Below are positions 10,056 to 20,548 of a stretch of DNA of 41,076 bases, piece after piece. Both the position numbers and the translations under genes were made by a program. The notes under the pieces were generated by a model, which saw only the letters and a list, made by a program, of their open reading frames with translations, was not told the origin of the DNA and made no database searches. How positions within the stretch are numbered: position 1 is the first letter of the stretch; every line of letters begins with the position of its first letter. This DNA comes from Gammaproteobacteria bacterium (GTDB taxonomy: Bacteria; Pseudomonadota; Gammaproteobacteria; Arenicellales; UBA868), in contig DUBL01000030.1 in the NCBI GenBank assembly GCA_012960345.1, positions 1-41,076 on the forward strand, given 5' to 3'.

Positions 10056-11513
10056 GTGAGGCATCGACATTATCAAGCCATCCGGTCGATCGGGTGGAAT
10101 TTATTGCAGCTGGTCATCGCAAGCGGACTATTTCTGTCGGTTAGCCACAATACAGTCGCCGCCATGCCGCAAAGTCTCGCGGTAGAACTTGAACATCTGG
10201 GCCTTCCGGCAACAGCAATCAGCCTCTATGTGCATCGCCTGGGCGACGACCAGCCCCTCCTGACCCACTTGGCAGACCGGCCTCGAAACCCCGCCTCGAC
10301 GATGAAACTCGTCACCACCGCCGCCGCGCTCGATCTACTTACGCCCACCCACACCTGGCAGACCCACACGTATGTGCTCGGCCAACTGCAACGCGGCACC
10401 CTCGATGGTGATCTACTTATCCAGGGGAGCGGTGACCCACAACTTGTCATCGAAGATTTCTGGCGGTTGATCGAAAACTTGCGCCAACGGGGCCTAAGAC
10501 ATATTACCGGTGACCTGGTACTGGACAGTTCGCTTTTTGATCGCAACGCTATCAACACCAAACCACTAGACCACAAGCGCTATCGAGCCTACAACACTCC
10601 ACCCGACGCGCTGTTAGTCAACTTCCGGGCTACGCGGCTCGAGGTCTTTCCGGAAGGGCAGTCTCTTCGTATTTACGCTGATCCACCTGCCACGACACTG
10701 CGCCTGGAGAACCATATCAAGGTGTTGCCCGGGCGTTGCAAAGGACGCACCGGCGGTATCACCTTGACCGTCAAACACCAGGCGAATGGGACACTGGCCA
10801 AGCTCGGCGGGCGCTACCCTGTCACGTGCGGACCAACCGGCTTTGGTCGCGTGTTGTTGACACAAGACGCTTACGTGTATGGCGTGTTCCGTCATCTTTG
10901 GCTTGCCTCGGGTGGTACGCTGCTTGGGACTTGGCGCAGCGGTGTCGCGCCGACTAACCAGCGAGCCTTTGCGAGCCATCGCTCCGACCCTCTGGCAAAT
11001 ACGGTGCGTGACATCAACAAATTTAGCAACAATGTGATGGCACGTAACTTACTGCTGACCCTCGCGGCCAAGCACACCCAAGGGATTGCTACGCCCTCTG
11101 ATGGGCGTGCCGCTGTCTTTGCCTGGTTAACTCGGACCGGCATTCGAATGCCGCATCTTGCGATGGACAACGGGTCCGGTCTGTCTCGCAGCGCTCGCCT
11201 GAGTGCACGAGGGCTGGGCCAGCTGCTGCTGCATGCATCGCATGGCCCCTGGGGGCCGGAATTTATCTCTTCGCTGCCTCTGGCCGGAATGGACGGCTCG
11301 CTGCGCCAGCGCTTTCGGGGACTGGCGCCACGGGGGCGCATCCGCCTTAAGACCGGTCGCCTGAGCGGTGTGCGCGCGATGGCAGGCTACGTCACGCTAT
11401 CGGACAACCAAACACATGCCGTAGTGATCCTGATCAATCAGGAAAAACTTTCGAACCGCATTGGGGACGCGGCACCAGCCGCCGTGTTGCGCTGGCTACT
11501 TAGACCACGTTAA
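10056..11513 (+). CDS. dacB: D-alanyl-D-alanine carboxypeptidase/endopeptidase (PBP4 family)
   Basis: SxxK (PASTMKLVTTAAALDLL), SNN (FSNNVMARNLLLTL), KTG (RLKTGRLSGVRAMAGY). The GTG at 10056 gives a plausible signal peptide; the ORF-track start at 9852 probably over-extends. Confidence 0.9.
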   Translation: MRHRHYQAIRSIGWNLLQLVIASGLFLSVSHNTVAAMPQSLAVELEHLGLPATAISLYVHRLGDDQPLLTHLADRPRNPASTMKLVTTAAALDLLTPTHTWQTHTYVLGQLQRGTLDGDLLIQGSGDPQLVIEDFWRLIENLRQRGLRHITGDLVLDSSLFDRNAINTKPLDHKRYRAYNTPPDALLVNFRATRLEVFPEGQSLRIYADPPATTLRLENHIKVLPGRCKGRTGGITLTVKHQANGTLAKLGGRYPVTCGPTGFGRVLLTQDAYVYGVFRHLWLASGGTLLGTWRSGVAPTNQRAFASHRSDPLANTVRDINKFSNNVMARNLLLTLAAKHTQGIATPSDGRAAVFAWLTRTGIRMPHLAMDNGSGLSRSARLSARGLGQLLLHASHGPWGPEFISSLPLAGMDGSLRQRFRGLAPRGRIRLKTGRLSGVRAMAGYVTLSDNQTHAVVILINQEKLSNRIGDAAPAAVLRWLLRPR

Positions 11514-12409
11514 TCGCCAGCCGGGACGTGGCTCTGCAGAAACGACACGATCACATCTGCGACAGGTCCGGGGTTATCCATGTGCAAATGATGGCCACCG
11601 GTCATTTTCTCGACGACCAGATTAGTCATGATCTCGATTCGCCGCTCGGTGTTAGGACGTGACACGACCAACCCGTCACTGGCAAGAATCATGTGAACCG
11701 GGCATTGGATCGAAGTCAGTATCGCTTGCGCCTGTCCCTCGTCCAAATACAGTGGTGCAGGGAGTCGTAGGCGAGGGTCGCTACGCCAGTGGTAACCATT
11801 GGCGCCGCGTTGCGCATTGCGCGTCACCAGCAATCGGGCACCTTCGTCATCAATGCCCCCCGCAAGTCGGCGGCGTTCGACCAACTCATCAAGCGTTGGG
11901 TACTGCGCTTTCTTGTGATCCCGCGACACCGCATGTGCTTCGATTGAGCGCTTTAAGCGATTCGGGAAATCTGCTGCGGGCTCCGACAACGGCCCAATCT
12001 GATCGATCAGACTGAGGGCAAAAATGCGCTGTGGCGCGGTTACCGTTACCAACGTCCCAACCGCCCCCCCCAGAGAGTGACCAAGCAAACAACAAGCGTC
12101 CCAGCGCAGCGCATCAAGCACCTGCAAAACCTCCGCGGCATAGTGCGACAAATGGTAAGCATGGCCCGAGGCAATATGATCGGAATATCCGTGCCCCGGC
12201 AAATCGAGAGCGACCAAGTCAAAGTCAGCCAGATACGGTGCTAACGGAATAAAGCTCGCGGCATTGTCCAGCCAACCATGCAGCGCCAGAACTCTGGGCG
12301 CACCGGGGTTAGGCCAGGCCAACCCGCGGAGTACACCAGCTGGCGTATTGAGGGACACATCACGGCCTGGACTAGACTTTATTGCCACTGTATTTTCCAT
12401 AGTTACCAT
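11510..12409 (-). CDS. Alpha/beta hydrolase (serine hydrolase)
   Basis: LALHGWLDNAASF, VALDLPGHGYSDH, nucleophile elbow GHSLGGAVG, late H in GGHHLHMD. Confidence 0.88.
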   Translation of the reverse strand: MVTMENTVAIKSSPGRDVSLNTPAGVLRGLAWPNPGAPRVLALHGWLDNAASFIPLAPYLADFDLVALDLPGHGYSDHIASGHAYHLSHYAAEVLQVLDALRWDACCLLGHSLGGAVGTLVTVTAPQRIFALSLIDQIGPLSEPAADFPNRLKRSIEAHAVSRDHKKAQYPTLDELVERRRLAGGIDDEGARLLVTRNAQRGANGYHWRSDPRLRLPAPLYLDEGQAQAILTSIQCPVHMILASDGLVVSRPNTERRIEIMTNLVVEKMTGGHHLHMDNPGPVADVIVSFLQSHVPAGD

Positions 12410-12426
12410 AATGAAAACAATGATTT

Positions 12427-12440
12427 AGGTGATTTCACCT
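12427..12440. promoter_or_regulatory. 14-bp inverted repeat upstream of the alpha/beta hydrolase gene (possible operator)
   Basis: AGGTGA-tt-TCACCT, 18 bp upstream of the hydrolase start and next to TTATAA/TATAAG on the minus strand. Confidence 0.35.
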
Positions 12441-12604
12441 TATAACGACTAAAATAGACGTCGAGCGCACAAAAACGCGGCGGCTAGGCCTTCGACGACG
12501 TTCAGGGTCAGCCACTGTGTCACGGGAAAGCGCGCGACTCTACGTGCGTTTGGTGAATAATGAAACCATGCCCTGTAAGACACAAATCAGAGGACACATC
12601 ATAG

Positions 12605-13999
12605 ATGAGTGAAGCTGCAAAAAAGGAACCGATGACCCCACGGGCCGTGCGCCACTCGTTTACCCTGACCGACAACGAGACCGGCGACAGTTACGAACTA
12701 CCGATCCTGCATGGCAACATCGGCCCTCGAGTCATCGATATTCGAAAACTCTACGCTGAGGCCGGCGTATTTACCTACGACCCGGGGTTCACCTCCACCG
12801 CCGCGTGCACATCAGATATCACCTACATCGATGGTGATGCGGGCGTGCTGCTCCATCGCGGTTACCCGATTGACGAACTCGCAGAGAACAGCGACTACAT
12901 GGATGTGTGCTATCTCCTTTTGCATGGAGATTTGCCGTCGCCGGAAGAAAAATCTGAATTTGACGGAAACATCACACACCGCACTATGCTGCATGAGCAG
13001 CTAGTGCGCTTTTACAGTGGCTTCAAGCGTAGCGCTCATCCGATGGCCATCATGGTAGGTGTTGTAGGGGCCTTATCGGCTTTCTATCACGACAGCACAG
13101 ATATTAACGATCCCATGCAACGCATGAGAGCGGCCAACCGTCTGATCGCCAAGATGCCGACGATCGCGGCCTACGCCTACAAGTATTCGCTGGGCCAACC
13201 ATTTCCCTACCCTGACAATAAACTTGATTACGCTTCAAATTTATTACGGATGCTGTTTAGTGTTCCCACTGAAGAATATGAAGTTAACCCAGTGATCGCG
13301 CGTGCCATGGACAAGATTCTTATCCTCCATGCCGACCATGAACAGAATGCCTCTACCTCGACCGTGCGTCTTGCCGGTTCGTCGGGCGCCAATCCCTTTG
13401 CCTGCATTGCCGCTGGCATCGCGTCCCTATGGGGCCCTTCCCACGGTGGTGCCAATGAAGCCGTGCTGAATATGCTGGAGGAAATTGGCACCAAAGAGAA
13501 TATTCCCCAATTTGTAAAACGGGCACAGGATCCGAACGATTCGTTTCGTTTAATGGGTTTTGGCCACCGCGTTTACAAAAACTATGACCCTCGCGCCAAG
13601 GTCATGCAAAAAACCTGCCACGAAGTATTAAATGAACTTGGCGTTTCCGATCCCCTGTTGGATATCGCGATGGAACTCGAACGTCTCGCGCTCGAGGATT
13701 CGTACTTCATCGACAAAAAACTCTATCCTAATGTCGATTTTTACTCAGGCATTACCCTGCGCGCGATGGGATTCCCGGACAACATGTTCACCTCGCTCTT
13801 TGCGATCGGGCGCACAGTCGGTTGGATTGCGCACTGGAAAGAAATGATGTCTTCTGCAGAAAGCAAAATCGGCAGGCCCCGCCAGTTGTACAAAGGCGAG
13901 GTCGCGCGCCAGTTCACTGCTATGGCTAACCGGGAACACACCAGTCGCAAGATCAGCTGGGCGTGGCTTTGGGGCGGGCAACGCAACAACGGGCGTTAG
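12605..13999 (+). CDS. gltA: Citrate synthase
   Basis: [53 protein letters not shown]; catalytic His/His/Asp regions present. Confidence 0.98.
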   Translation: MSEAAKKEPMTPRAVRHSFTLTDNETGDSYELPILHGNIGPRVIDIRKLYAEAGVFTYDPGFTSTAACTSDITYIDGDAGVLLHRGYPIDELAENSDYMDVCYLLLHGDLPSPEEKSEFDGNITHRTMLHEQLVRFYSGFKRSAHPMAIMVGVVGALSAFYHDSTDINDPMQRMRAANRLIAKMPTIAAYAYKYSLGQPFPYPDNKLDYASNLLRMLFSVPTEEYEVNPVIARAMDKILILHADHEQNASTSTVRLAGSSGANPFACIAAGIASLWGPSHGGANEAVLNMLEEIGTKENIPQFVKRAQDPNDSFRLMGFGHRVYKNYDPRAKVMQKTCHEVLNELGVSDPLLDIAMELERLALEDSYFIDKKLYPNVDFYSGITLRAMGFPDNMFTSLFAIGRTVGWIAHWKEMMSSAESKIGRPRQLYKGEVARQFTAMANREHTSRKISWAWLWGGQRNNGR

Positions 14000-14053
14000 A
14001 CAAGACTACCGACGACCCCGGCTGATGCCTGCCAGCAACGACTTGCATTCCCG

Positions 14054-14299
14054 ATGCAGTGTGTGATCTATAAAGGTAAGCGCAAACCGGGTGCTTACCT
14101 TTTTGTCGAGCGCGCAGACGATTTCTCCCGCGTACCAACCACACTAATGCAGATGATGGGCCCGATGGAGCCTGTGATGACGCTAGATTTAGCATCACGA
14201 GAAAACCTTGCAGCCTGTGACCCCGCTGAGGTCCGCCAGCAACTGGTGGGAAATGGCTATTTCCTTCAATTACCACCCACCGACTACCCTACCCGTTAG
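14054..14299 (+). CDS. YcgL domain-containing protein
   Basis: MQCVIYKGKRKPGAYLFVERADDFSRVPTTLMQMMGPMEPVMTLDLASRENLAACDPAEVRQQLVGNGYFLQLPP; YcgL-family pattern. Confidence 0.88.
   Translation: MQCVIYKGKRKPGAYLFVERADDFSRVPTTLMQMMGPMEPVMTLDLASRENLAACDPAEVRQQLVGNGYFLQLPPTDYPTR
14072..14104 (+). terminator. Terminator-like hairpin lying inside the 5' coding region of the ycgL-like gene (possible gltA terminator or attenuator)
   Basis: Perfect 10-bp arms AAAGGTAAGC (14072-14081) / GCTTACCTTT (14093-14102), 11-nt loop, T-run ending at 14104. Confidence 0.5.
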
Positions 14300-14311
14300 C
14301 AGTACGAGGCC

Positions 14312-14689
14312 ATGCTGACCAAACTTCTATTCACCGCTATCGTCATCATTGTTGTATTGCTGGTGTTCCGTACTCGACCTCAGAAGAAAAAACCTCCAGC
14401 TCCAACCGTCACCGATGAATCACCTGGCATCGGTATCTCTGCGCGTGCTATTGCCTACACCCTGCTCATCGTGGTGCTGGCCGTATCAGCAGTCATCTTC
14501 ACTCTCCACTGGTCGGAACAGCATCGTGTTATTGATATTCGCGTAACCAATATGCAAGGTGAGGTCACCCGTTATCAGGCTCACAAGAAAACGATCCAAG
14601 GGCGGCGCTTCATTACCCTGGAGGGTGTTGCAGTCAACATTGGCGACGGTTTCCAGGTTGAAATGATCGAACAACTCGACTCGCGCTGA
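14312..14689 (+). CDS. Small membrane protein of unknown function (two predicted TM segments)
   Basis: MLTKLLFTAIVIIVVLLVF...ARAIAYTLLIVVLAVSAVIFTLHW...; hydrophobic segments; 12 nt downstream of the ycgL-like gene. Confidence 0.75.
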   Translation: MLTKLLFTAIVIIVVLLVFRTRPQKKKPPAPTVTDESPGIGISARAIAYTLLIVVLAVSAVIFTLHWSEQHRVIDIRVTNMQGEVTRYQAHKKTIQGRRFITLEGVAVNIGDGFQVEMIEQLDSR

Positions 14690-14693
14690 CACA

Positions 14694-15479
14694 TCATTCG
14701 CTGCCAACAAGATTCGAATCGAAACGAAATGCTTTCAAATTCGTAGCAAGCGACACATCTCGCCTAAGGGCCACTAACCTTGCAGCAAGCCGTGCATCGG
14801 CACCACCGCTTCGCACTTTGGCGCCAAGGCGGCCGCCAATCGTATCACCAGCATCCAACACCCCCTCAAGATTTCCATAATCCGTCAGCAACTTGACCGC
14901 GGTGTGTACGCCAATCGAGTAAATCCCTCGAATTCCCAAAGAACTATCGCCGGCCAGTGCGAAAAGATCCACCAACTGTTCGGGCTCCACTCCAAATCGT
15001 TGCTTAACCCACGCGTGATCGTGTTCACGATCGGCAAAGTGATCGTGGACCCGTATCTTTGGACCCAGTAACTGGCAGAAACTCTTATCGGTCGACAGAA
15101 TAGTTACCGCACTGCCGACCTTAGCAAGGCGATCAGCGACGCTAGCGATGACATCATCGGCTTCAAACGCCGTGATTTCTATACTAACGACTCCCAGCTT
15201 GGCGAAACGTTCGATCACTCGCGGCAACAATAAGCGCAGATCTTCCGGCATGGGCTTTCGCAGTTTTTTGTAGTCGGAGAATAGATCGCGGCGCCAACTG
15301 GGGCCTTCACCATCAAGTGCGCACAGTGCGTGGCTTGGCTGGTGACGACGAAGGGCTCGGCGTAAGGAGGCCACGCAAGCATTCAACACCGCATCGGCGT
15401 GTTGGGTCTCGCCCTCACCCGGCACCCCTGCGTGCACCCTGCGTATAAGGTTCAGTCCATCTATCAAAAGGGCGTGCAT
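14694..15479 (-). CDS. xni: 5'-3' exonuclease-like / flap endonuclease (Xni/ExoIX-like)
   Basis: MHALLIDGLNLIRRVHAG, YKKLRKPMPEDLR, EADDVIASVADRLA, STDKSFCQLL, LFALAGDSSLGIRGIYSIGVHTAVKLL (H3TH region). Confidence 0.8.
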   Translation of the reverse strand: MHALLIDGLNLIRRVHAGVPGEGETQHADAVLNACVASLRRALRRHQPSHALCALDGEGPSWRRDLFSDYKKLRKPMPEDLRLLLPRVIERFAKLGVVSIEITAFEADDVIASVADRLAKVGSAVTILSTDKSFCQLLGPKIRVHDHFADREHDHAWVKQRFGVEPEQLVDLFALAGDSSLGIRGIYSIGVHTAVKLLTDYGNLEGVLDAGDTIGGRLGAKVRSGGADARLAARLVALRRDVSLATNLKAFRFDSNLVGSE

Positions 15480-15529
15480 CTGGCTTAACCTCTATTGAGA
15501 GAGGTCACATCAGTATACGCTCGCCGGGG

Positions 15530-16879
15530 TCAGAGAATGTAGCGGGTTAAATCTTCGTCACCGACGAGGTCAATAAGGTGCTGGTCGACGTACTCGCCAT
15601 CAACAGCAATAGTCGCACCCGATCGATCAGCCGCATCAAACGAAATCGTTTCCAGCAACCGCTCCATAACTGTATGTAGGCGCCTGGCACCGATATTTTC
15701 GGTCGATTCATTGACTTGCCATGCCACCTCGGCCACTCGAGCGATACCATCCGCACGGAATTCCAGAGTGACTCCCTCCGTCGCCATTAGCGCGGAATAC
15801 TGTTCCGCCAGCGACGCATCAGGCTCTGTCAAAATCCGGACAAAATCGACCGCAGTCAACGCATCGAGCTCCACACGAATGGGCAATCGCCCCTGCAACT
15901 CAGGAACGAGATCGGAAGGCTTGCACATCTGAAACGCACCAGAGGCAATAAAAAGAATGTGATCCGTCCGCAGCATGCCGTAACGAGTGGTGACGTTACA
16001 GCCTTCAACCAAAGGCAAGAGATCACGCTGCACGCCCTCTCGAGACACATCGCTGCCCTGGTGATCAGCACGACCCACAATCTTGTCAAGTTCATCGAGA
16101 AAAACAATGCCGTCCTGCTCCACTCTCCGCACCGCCTCGTGTTTAAGATCCTCTTCGTTGATTAAATTACTGGCCTCTTCCTCCACCAGCATTTTCATTG
16201 CGTCGACCACTGTCAACGTTCGATGCTGCTTCTTGTCACCACCTAGATTCTGAAACATGCTTTGCAATTGACCGGTCATTTCCTCCATGCCCGGCGGACC
16301 CATGATTTCAACACCAACGATTGGGCTCGTGACTTCGATCTCGATTTCTTTGTCATCGAGTTTGCCTTCGCGCAAGAGTTTCCGAAACCGTTGTCGTGCT
16401 GCACCGTCGTTGTCAGGTGCGACAGCGACGGTGCCGTTATCCAAGCCCGGGCTACTGCGCGCTGGTGGCAACAACGCGTCTAGAATTCGTTCCTCAGCCA
16501 CGTCCTCGGCCCTGGCCCGGACTCGTTCGATCGCTTCGTCTCGACTCATCTTGACCGCCATTTCGACCAGATCGCGGATGATCGAGTCGACTTCGCGCCC
16601 CACATAGCCAACCTCTGTGAACTTGGTTGCCTCTACCTTGATAAAAGGCGCGTGGGCCAATCGAGCGAGACGTCGGGCTATTTCCGTTTTCCCGACGCCG
16701 GTTGGACCAATCATCAAAATGTTCTTGGGCGTGATCTCGCTGCGTAAGGACTCGTCCTCGACTTGTGCCCGCCGCCAGCGGTTACGCAACGCAATGGCCA
16801 CCGCACGTTTGGCAGCCGCCTGGCCAATGATGTGCTTGTCCAGTTCCTGAACAATCTCCCGTGGTGTCATGCCTGACAT
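15530..16879 (-). CDS. hslU: ATP-dependent protease ATPase subunit HslU
   Basis: [81 protein letters not shown]. Confidence 0.98.
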   Translation of the reverse strand: MSGMTPREIVQELDKHIIGQAAAKRAVAIALRNRWRRAQVEDESLRSEITPKNILMIGPTGVGKTEIARRLARLAHAPFIKVEATKFTEVGYVGREVDSIIRDLVEMAVKMSRDEAIERVRARAEDVAEERILDALLPPARSSPGLDNGTVAVAPDNDGAARQRFRKLLREGKLDDKEIEIEVTSPIVGVEIMGPPGMEEMTGQLQSMFQNLGGDKKQHRTLTVVDAMKMLVEEEASNLINEEDLKHEAVRRVEQDGIVFLDELDKIVGRADHQGSDVSREGVQRDLLPLVEGCNVTTRYGMLRTDHILFIASGAFQMCKPSDLVPELQGRLPIRVELDALTAVDFVRILTEPDASLAEQYSALMATEGVTLEFRADGIARVAEVAWQVNESTENIGARRLHTVMERLLETISFDAADRSGATIAVDGEYVDQHLIDLVGDEDLTRYIL

Positions 16880-16889
16880 AAGAATTCTC

Positions 16890-17435
16890 TCAACCGTCCA
16901 ACTCTTCAAGTGTTAATTGGTCATTGGTGTAAATACAAATATCTGCTGCGATCAACAGCGATTTTTCTACAATCATACGAGCATCAAGTTCCGTTTCCTC
17001 TAACAAAGCGCGGGCAGCCGCTTTCGCATAAGCGCTACCTGAACCAATAGCCATGATGCCCTGTTCGGGCTCAATGACGTCTCCTGTTCCAGAAATAATC
17101 AGTGAAGTGGAGTGGTCCGCAACGGCCAGCATCGCTTCTAAACGTCGCAGCATACGATCAGTACGCCAGTCTTTGGCTAGCTCCACCGCTGCGCGCAGCA
17201 GATTCCCCTGGTGCTTCTGCAACTTACCCTCGAATCGTTCAAATAGTGTGAATGCATCCGCTGTGCCACCGGCAAAACCGGCCAGCACCTGTCCATCGTG
17301 CAAACGTCGGACCTTTCTTGCATTGCCTTTCATTCTCGTATCACCGAGTGTGACTTGACCATCGCCACCAATCACGACCTTATCGTCACGGCGAACGGAT
17401 AGCACCGTAGTGCCACGTAAAGGATTTTCATTCAT
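16890..17435 (-). CDS. hslV: ATP-dependent protease proteolytic subunit HslV
   Basis: [45 protein letters not shown]; pairs with hslU. Confidence 0.97.
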   Translation of the reverse strand: MNENPLRGTTVLSVRRDDKVVIGGDGQVTLGDTRMKGNARKVRRLHDGQVLAGFAGGTADAFTLFERFEGKLQKHQGNLLRAAVELAKDWRTDRMLRRLEAMLAVADHSTSLIISGTGDVIEPEQGIMAIGSGSAYAKAAARALLEETELDARMIVEKSLLIAADICIYTNDQLTLEELDG

Positions 17436-17471
17436 TTCCCGACCACCCCCTATTAAACGCGACAAGCCTGG

Positions 17472-17885
17472 CTACTCCACCAGGCGCAGGTGCGGACTCC
17501 CGCTCCGTTCAGCCGGTGTCGGAGATTTGTCATCTTCACCTGTGCTTTTAACACCGGTTTCGTCGTGAAAGAAGATGCCTTGCGAATTCTCTTTCGCAAA
17601 AATTGCCAAAACCGCATCCACCGGCACCACCACAGCCTGTGACAGACCACCAAATCGAGCGCTGAAAGTGATCAAATCATTACCCATCTCCAGATCGACG
17701 ACGGCTCGATCGTGCACATTAAGCACAATCCGACCACTTTCTACCGAAGCGACTGGCACCGCGACCTCTGCCACGGTCGCGTCTACGAGTAACTGTGGCG
17801 TGAAGCCATTGTCATGTGCCCACTGCCACATCGCACGGATGAGGTATGGACGAGTAGACAGCTGAGTAGTACTTGGCACCACCAA
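17472..17885 (-). CDS. sspB: ClpXP protease specificity-enhancing factor
   Basis: TRPYLIRAMWQWAHDNGFTPQLLVDA...VVDLEMGNDLITFSARFGG...VPVDAVLAIFAKENSQGIFFHDE; adjacent to sspA. Confidence 0.94.
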   Translation of the reverse strand: MVVPSTTQLSTRPYLIRAMWQWAHDNGFTPQLLVDATVAEVAVPVASVESGRIVLNVHDRAVVDLEMGNDLITFSARFGGLSQAVVVPVDAVLAIFAKENSQGIFFHDETGVKSTGEDDKSPTPAERSGSPHLRLVE

Positions 17886-17890
17886 AGCAA

Positions 17891-18484
17891 TCAGGTGTTC
17901 ATGTCCCGCTCAAGCGAATTGAGACTAGCCTGAAAAGTCGATCGCTCAAACAGTCGTTCACTGTAGTCCATAACGGCCTGGCCCTGGCGCGGCAATGTCA
18001 CATCCATGGCTGATAAGCGCCATAACAACGGAGCCAAATAACAATCCACCAGACTGAACTCATTACCCATTGCATAGCGTTGCGCAAGAAAGATCGGCGA
18101 CATTGCGAGCAATCCATCCCATAAAGATTTCTTGAGCTTCTTGTTCAGGGGCTTACCTTCATCGAGTAAACGCTTCACTTCGTTCAACCAATCACGTTGC
18201 AAGCGTGCGACCAACAGTCTTGCGCGACCACGGCCAATTGGATCAAGCGGCATCAGCGGCGGATGCGGCAAACGTTCGTCGAGAAACTCGGTGATCACAT
18301 TGTCCCCATAAAGCACTAGCTCCCTATCAATCAGTGTTGGCGATTCACCGTAAGGATTAAGTTCTGTCAGATCAAACTCCGGATCAGCCGCCGGATCCAG
18401 CACATCACAATCAACATCTTTCTCCTTTAAGACAATGCGACAGGCATGGCCGTAAAGGCAATTGGAACCGGCGTAAAGTTTCAT
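17891..18484 (-). CDS. sspA: Stringent starvation protein A (GST-fold)
   Basis: MKLYAGSNCLYGHACRIVLKEKDVDCDVLDPAADPEFDLTELNPYGESPTLIDRELVLYGDNVITEFLDERLPHPPLMPLDPIGRGRARLL. Confidence 0.92.
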   Translation of the reverse strand: MKLYAGSNCLYGHACRIVLKEKDVDCDVLDPAADPEFDLTELNPYGESPTLIDRELVLYGDNVITEFLDERLPHPPLMPLDPIGRGRARLLVARLQRDWLNEVKRLLDEGKPLNKKLKKSLWDGLLAMSPIFLAQRYAMGNEFSLVDCYLAPLLWRLSAMDVTLPRQGQAVMDYSERLFERSTFQASLNSLERDMNT

Positions 18485-18550
18485 TGTAGTGCTGAGATCG
18501 GCGGTGAAAGTCTAAAGTCGTGAGGACAGCTAATTCAGTTCAAATCAAAT

Positions 18551-18575
18551 CACTGAGTCGAATGCGTGCTCAGTG
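18551..18575 (-). terminator. Weak hairpin overlapping the petC stop codon (possible operon-end hairpin)
   Basis: Minus strand CACTGAG-cacgcattcga-CTCAGTG then ATTTGATTTG; 7-bp arms; the petC TGA lies in the left arm. Confidence 0.35.
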
Positions 18576-19298
18576 TACATCGCGCCAGTATTCTTTCTTC
18601 AAGAGATAGGCGAGAACGATGAATACACCCATAAAAAGCATCACCCAGAAACCGATTTCGTAGCGCACGAGCTTAGCCGGTTCCGCCAAATACACCATAA
18701 AATTGGTCAAATCGCGAATCGCGGCATCGTATTCTCTGCCGGTCATCGTACCGGGCACGACCGATTGATAGCGCACGCTACTGACATCGGCAACCCCACC
18801 ACCTTCGAACGTTGCCGAACGTGCACCCTGCCACTGGTACAACACGTGTGGCATTGCGACATTAGAGAAAAGTGCGTTGTTCCACCCGGTCGTGGTCGAC
18901 TCATCTGTGTAAAAACTTCTCAGGTAAGTGTAAATCCAATCTGCTCCCCGTGATCGTGCTGTCAACGATAGGTCCGGCGGCACCACACCAAACCATGCCT
19001 TGGCGCCAGCGGCTGGCATCGCCGTTACCATCAGATCACCTGGCTTGTCAGAAGCAAACATCATTTCTTCGCGCAATAACGTTTCGCTGATACCGAGATC
19101 TGTGGCCATCCGTTCGTAGCGCATGAACGATGCGTTGTGGCAAGACAGACAATAATTAACGAAGGTTCGGGCACCACGTTGTAGTGACGGCTGATCCGAT
19201 ACATCAATATAGACTTTATCGAGATTCCCAGCACCACCAGAAGCCGACCCAACGAGGGGCATTAACAGCATCAGTACTGATACGATACATTTCTTCAT
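18570..19298 (-). CDS. petC: Cytochrome c1 of the bc1 complex
   Basis: GARTFVNYCLSCHNASFMRYERMATDLG (CxxCH), C-terminal TM anchor, downstream of petB. Confidence 0.95.
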   Translation of the reverse strand: MKKCIVSVLMLLMPLVGSASGGAGNLDKVYIDVSDQPSLQRGARTFVNYCLSCHNASFMRYERMATDLGISETLLREEMMFASDKPGDLMVTAMPAAGAKAWFGVVPPDLSLTARSRGADWIYTYLRSFYTDESTTTGWNNALFSNVAMPHVLYQWQGARSATFEGGGVADVSSVRYQSVVPGTMTGREYDAAIRDLTNFMVYLAEPAKLVRYEIGFWVMLFMGVFIVLAYLLKKEYWRDVH

Positions 19299-20548
19299 TG
19301 GCCCGTCACCCTGTCAGGCTCGGGTTTGGTCCTGTCCATACGCGTATAAATCGGCATCAATAGAAAGAAAGCGAAGTAAACGACCAATCCAATCTGCGAC
19401 CAGGTGACATTTTTTAATAAACCCAAATCAACGTGTGATGGATTGCGAGTACCAAGGTAACCCAGCATGACGAAGGTAATAACAAAAAGTGTCAGCGCGG
19501 TCTTATACATCCAACCTCGGTAGCGAATGGAACGAACCGGTGATCGGTCTAGCCAGGGAAGGAAAAACAGCACAACAATAGCAGCCCCCATTGCCAATAC
19601 GCCCCATAACTTAGCCCCACCGGGTAACCAGTCAAAAGTAACGGCGCGCAAAATCGAGTAGTACGGTGTCAGGTACCACAATGGCACGATCTCCGGTGGT
19701 GTCTGCAGAATATCAGCAGGCGCAAAGTTGTCTTTCTCGAGAAACCAGCCGCCCAATTCTGGAACAAAAAAAACAACCGCCAGTAACGCGGTCATCATGA
19801 CCGCGACCCCAAGATTGTCTTTGACTGTGTAGTAAGGATGGAAAGCAATTCCGTCGAGTGGTTTACCACTCGCATCCTTGTCCTTCTTTATGTCAATGCC
19901 ATCGGGATTGTTTCCACCCACCTTATGTAACGCCACGATATGCAGGTAGACCAGTAGCGACAACAACAACGGTACAAGGATCACATGAAAAGCAAAAAAC
20001 CGATTCAAGGTGGCATCAGAAACGACAAAATCCCCGCGAATCCACTCTGACAGGCCTGGACCAATGCCGGGCACCGCACCAAACAACGAAATGATGACTT
20101 GAGCGCCCCAGTACGACATGTTGCCCCACGGCAGAAGGTAGCCGAAAAAAGCCTCGGCCATCAACGTCACATAGAGCAGCATGCCAAGCAACCAAATCAA
20201 CTCTCTCGGCGACCGATGTGATCCGTAAAGTAGTCCGCGAAACATATGCAAATAGACCACAATAAAAAGCATCGACGCACCCACTGAGTGCAGATAACGA
20301 ATAAACCAACCACCCGGCACATCACGCATGATGTACTCAACCGATGCGAAAGCGAGGGACGAGTCAGGCTTGTAATGCATGGTGAGGAAAATCCCCGTGA
20401 GGATCTGCAGCACCATGACGACCATCGCAAGCGAGCCGAAGAAATACCAGAAATTAAGGTTCTTCGGCGCGTAGTACTTGGAAATGTGTTCTTCCCATAC
20501 TTTGGTAGCAGGAAAACGCTCGTCGACCCAGGTCATAAACTTCGACAT
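19295..20548 (-). CDS. petB: Cytochrome b of the bc1 complex
   Basis: LTGIFLTMHYKPDSSLAFASVEYIMRDVPGGWFIRYLHSVGASMLFIVVYLHMFRGLLYGSHRSPRELIW; LLPWGNMSYWGAQVI. Confidence 0.97.
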   Translation of the reverse strand: MSKFMTWVDERFPATKVWEEHISKYYAPKNLNFWYFFGSLAMVVMVLQILTGIFLTMHYKPDSSLAFASVEYIMRDVPGGWFIRYLHSVGASMLFIVVYLHMFRGLLYGSHRSPRELIWLLGMLLYVTLMAEAFFGYLLPWGNMSYWGAQVIISLFGAVPGIGPGLSEWIRGDFVVSDATLNRFFAFHVILVPLLLSLLVYLHIVALHKVGGNNPDGIDIKKDKDASGKPLDGIAFHPYYTVKDNLGVAVMMTALLAVVFFVPELGGWFLEKDNFAPADILQTPPEIVPLWYLTPYYSILRAVTFDWLPGGAKLWGVLAMGAAIVVLFFLPWLDRSPVRSIRYRGWMYKTALTLFVITFVMLGYLGTRNPSHVDLGLLKNVTWSQIGLVVYFAFFLLMPIYTRMDRTKPEPDRVTGQ

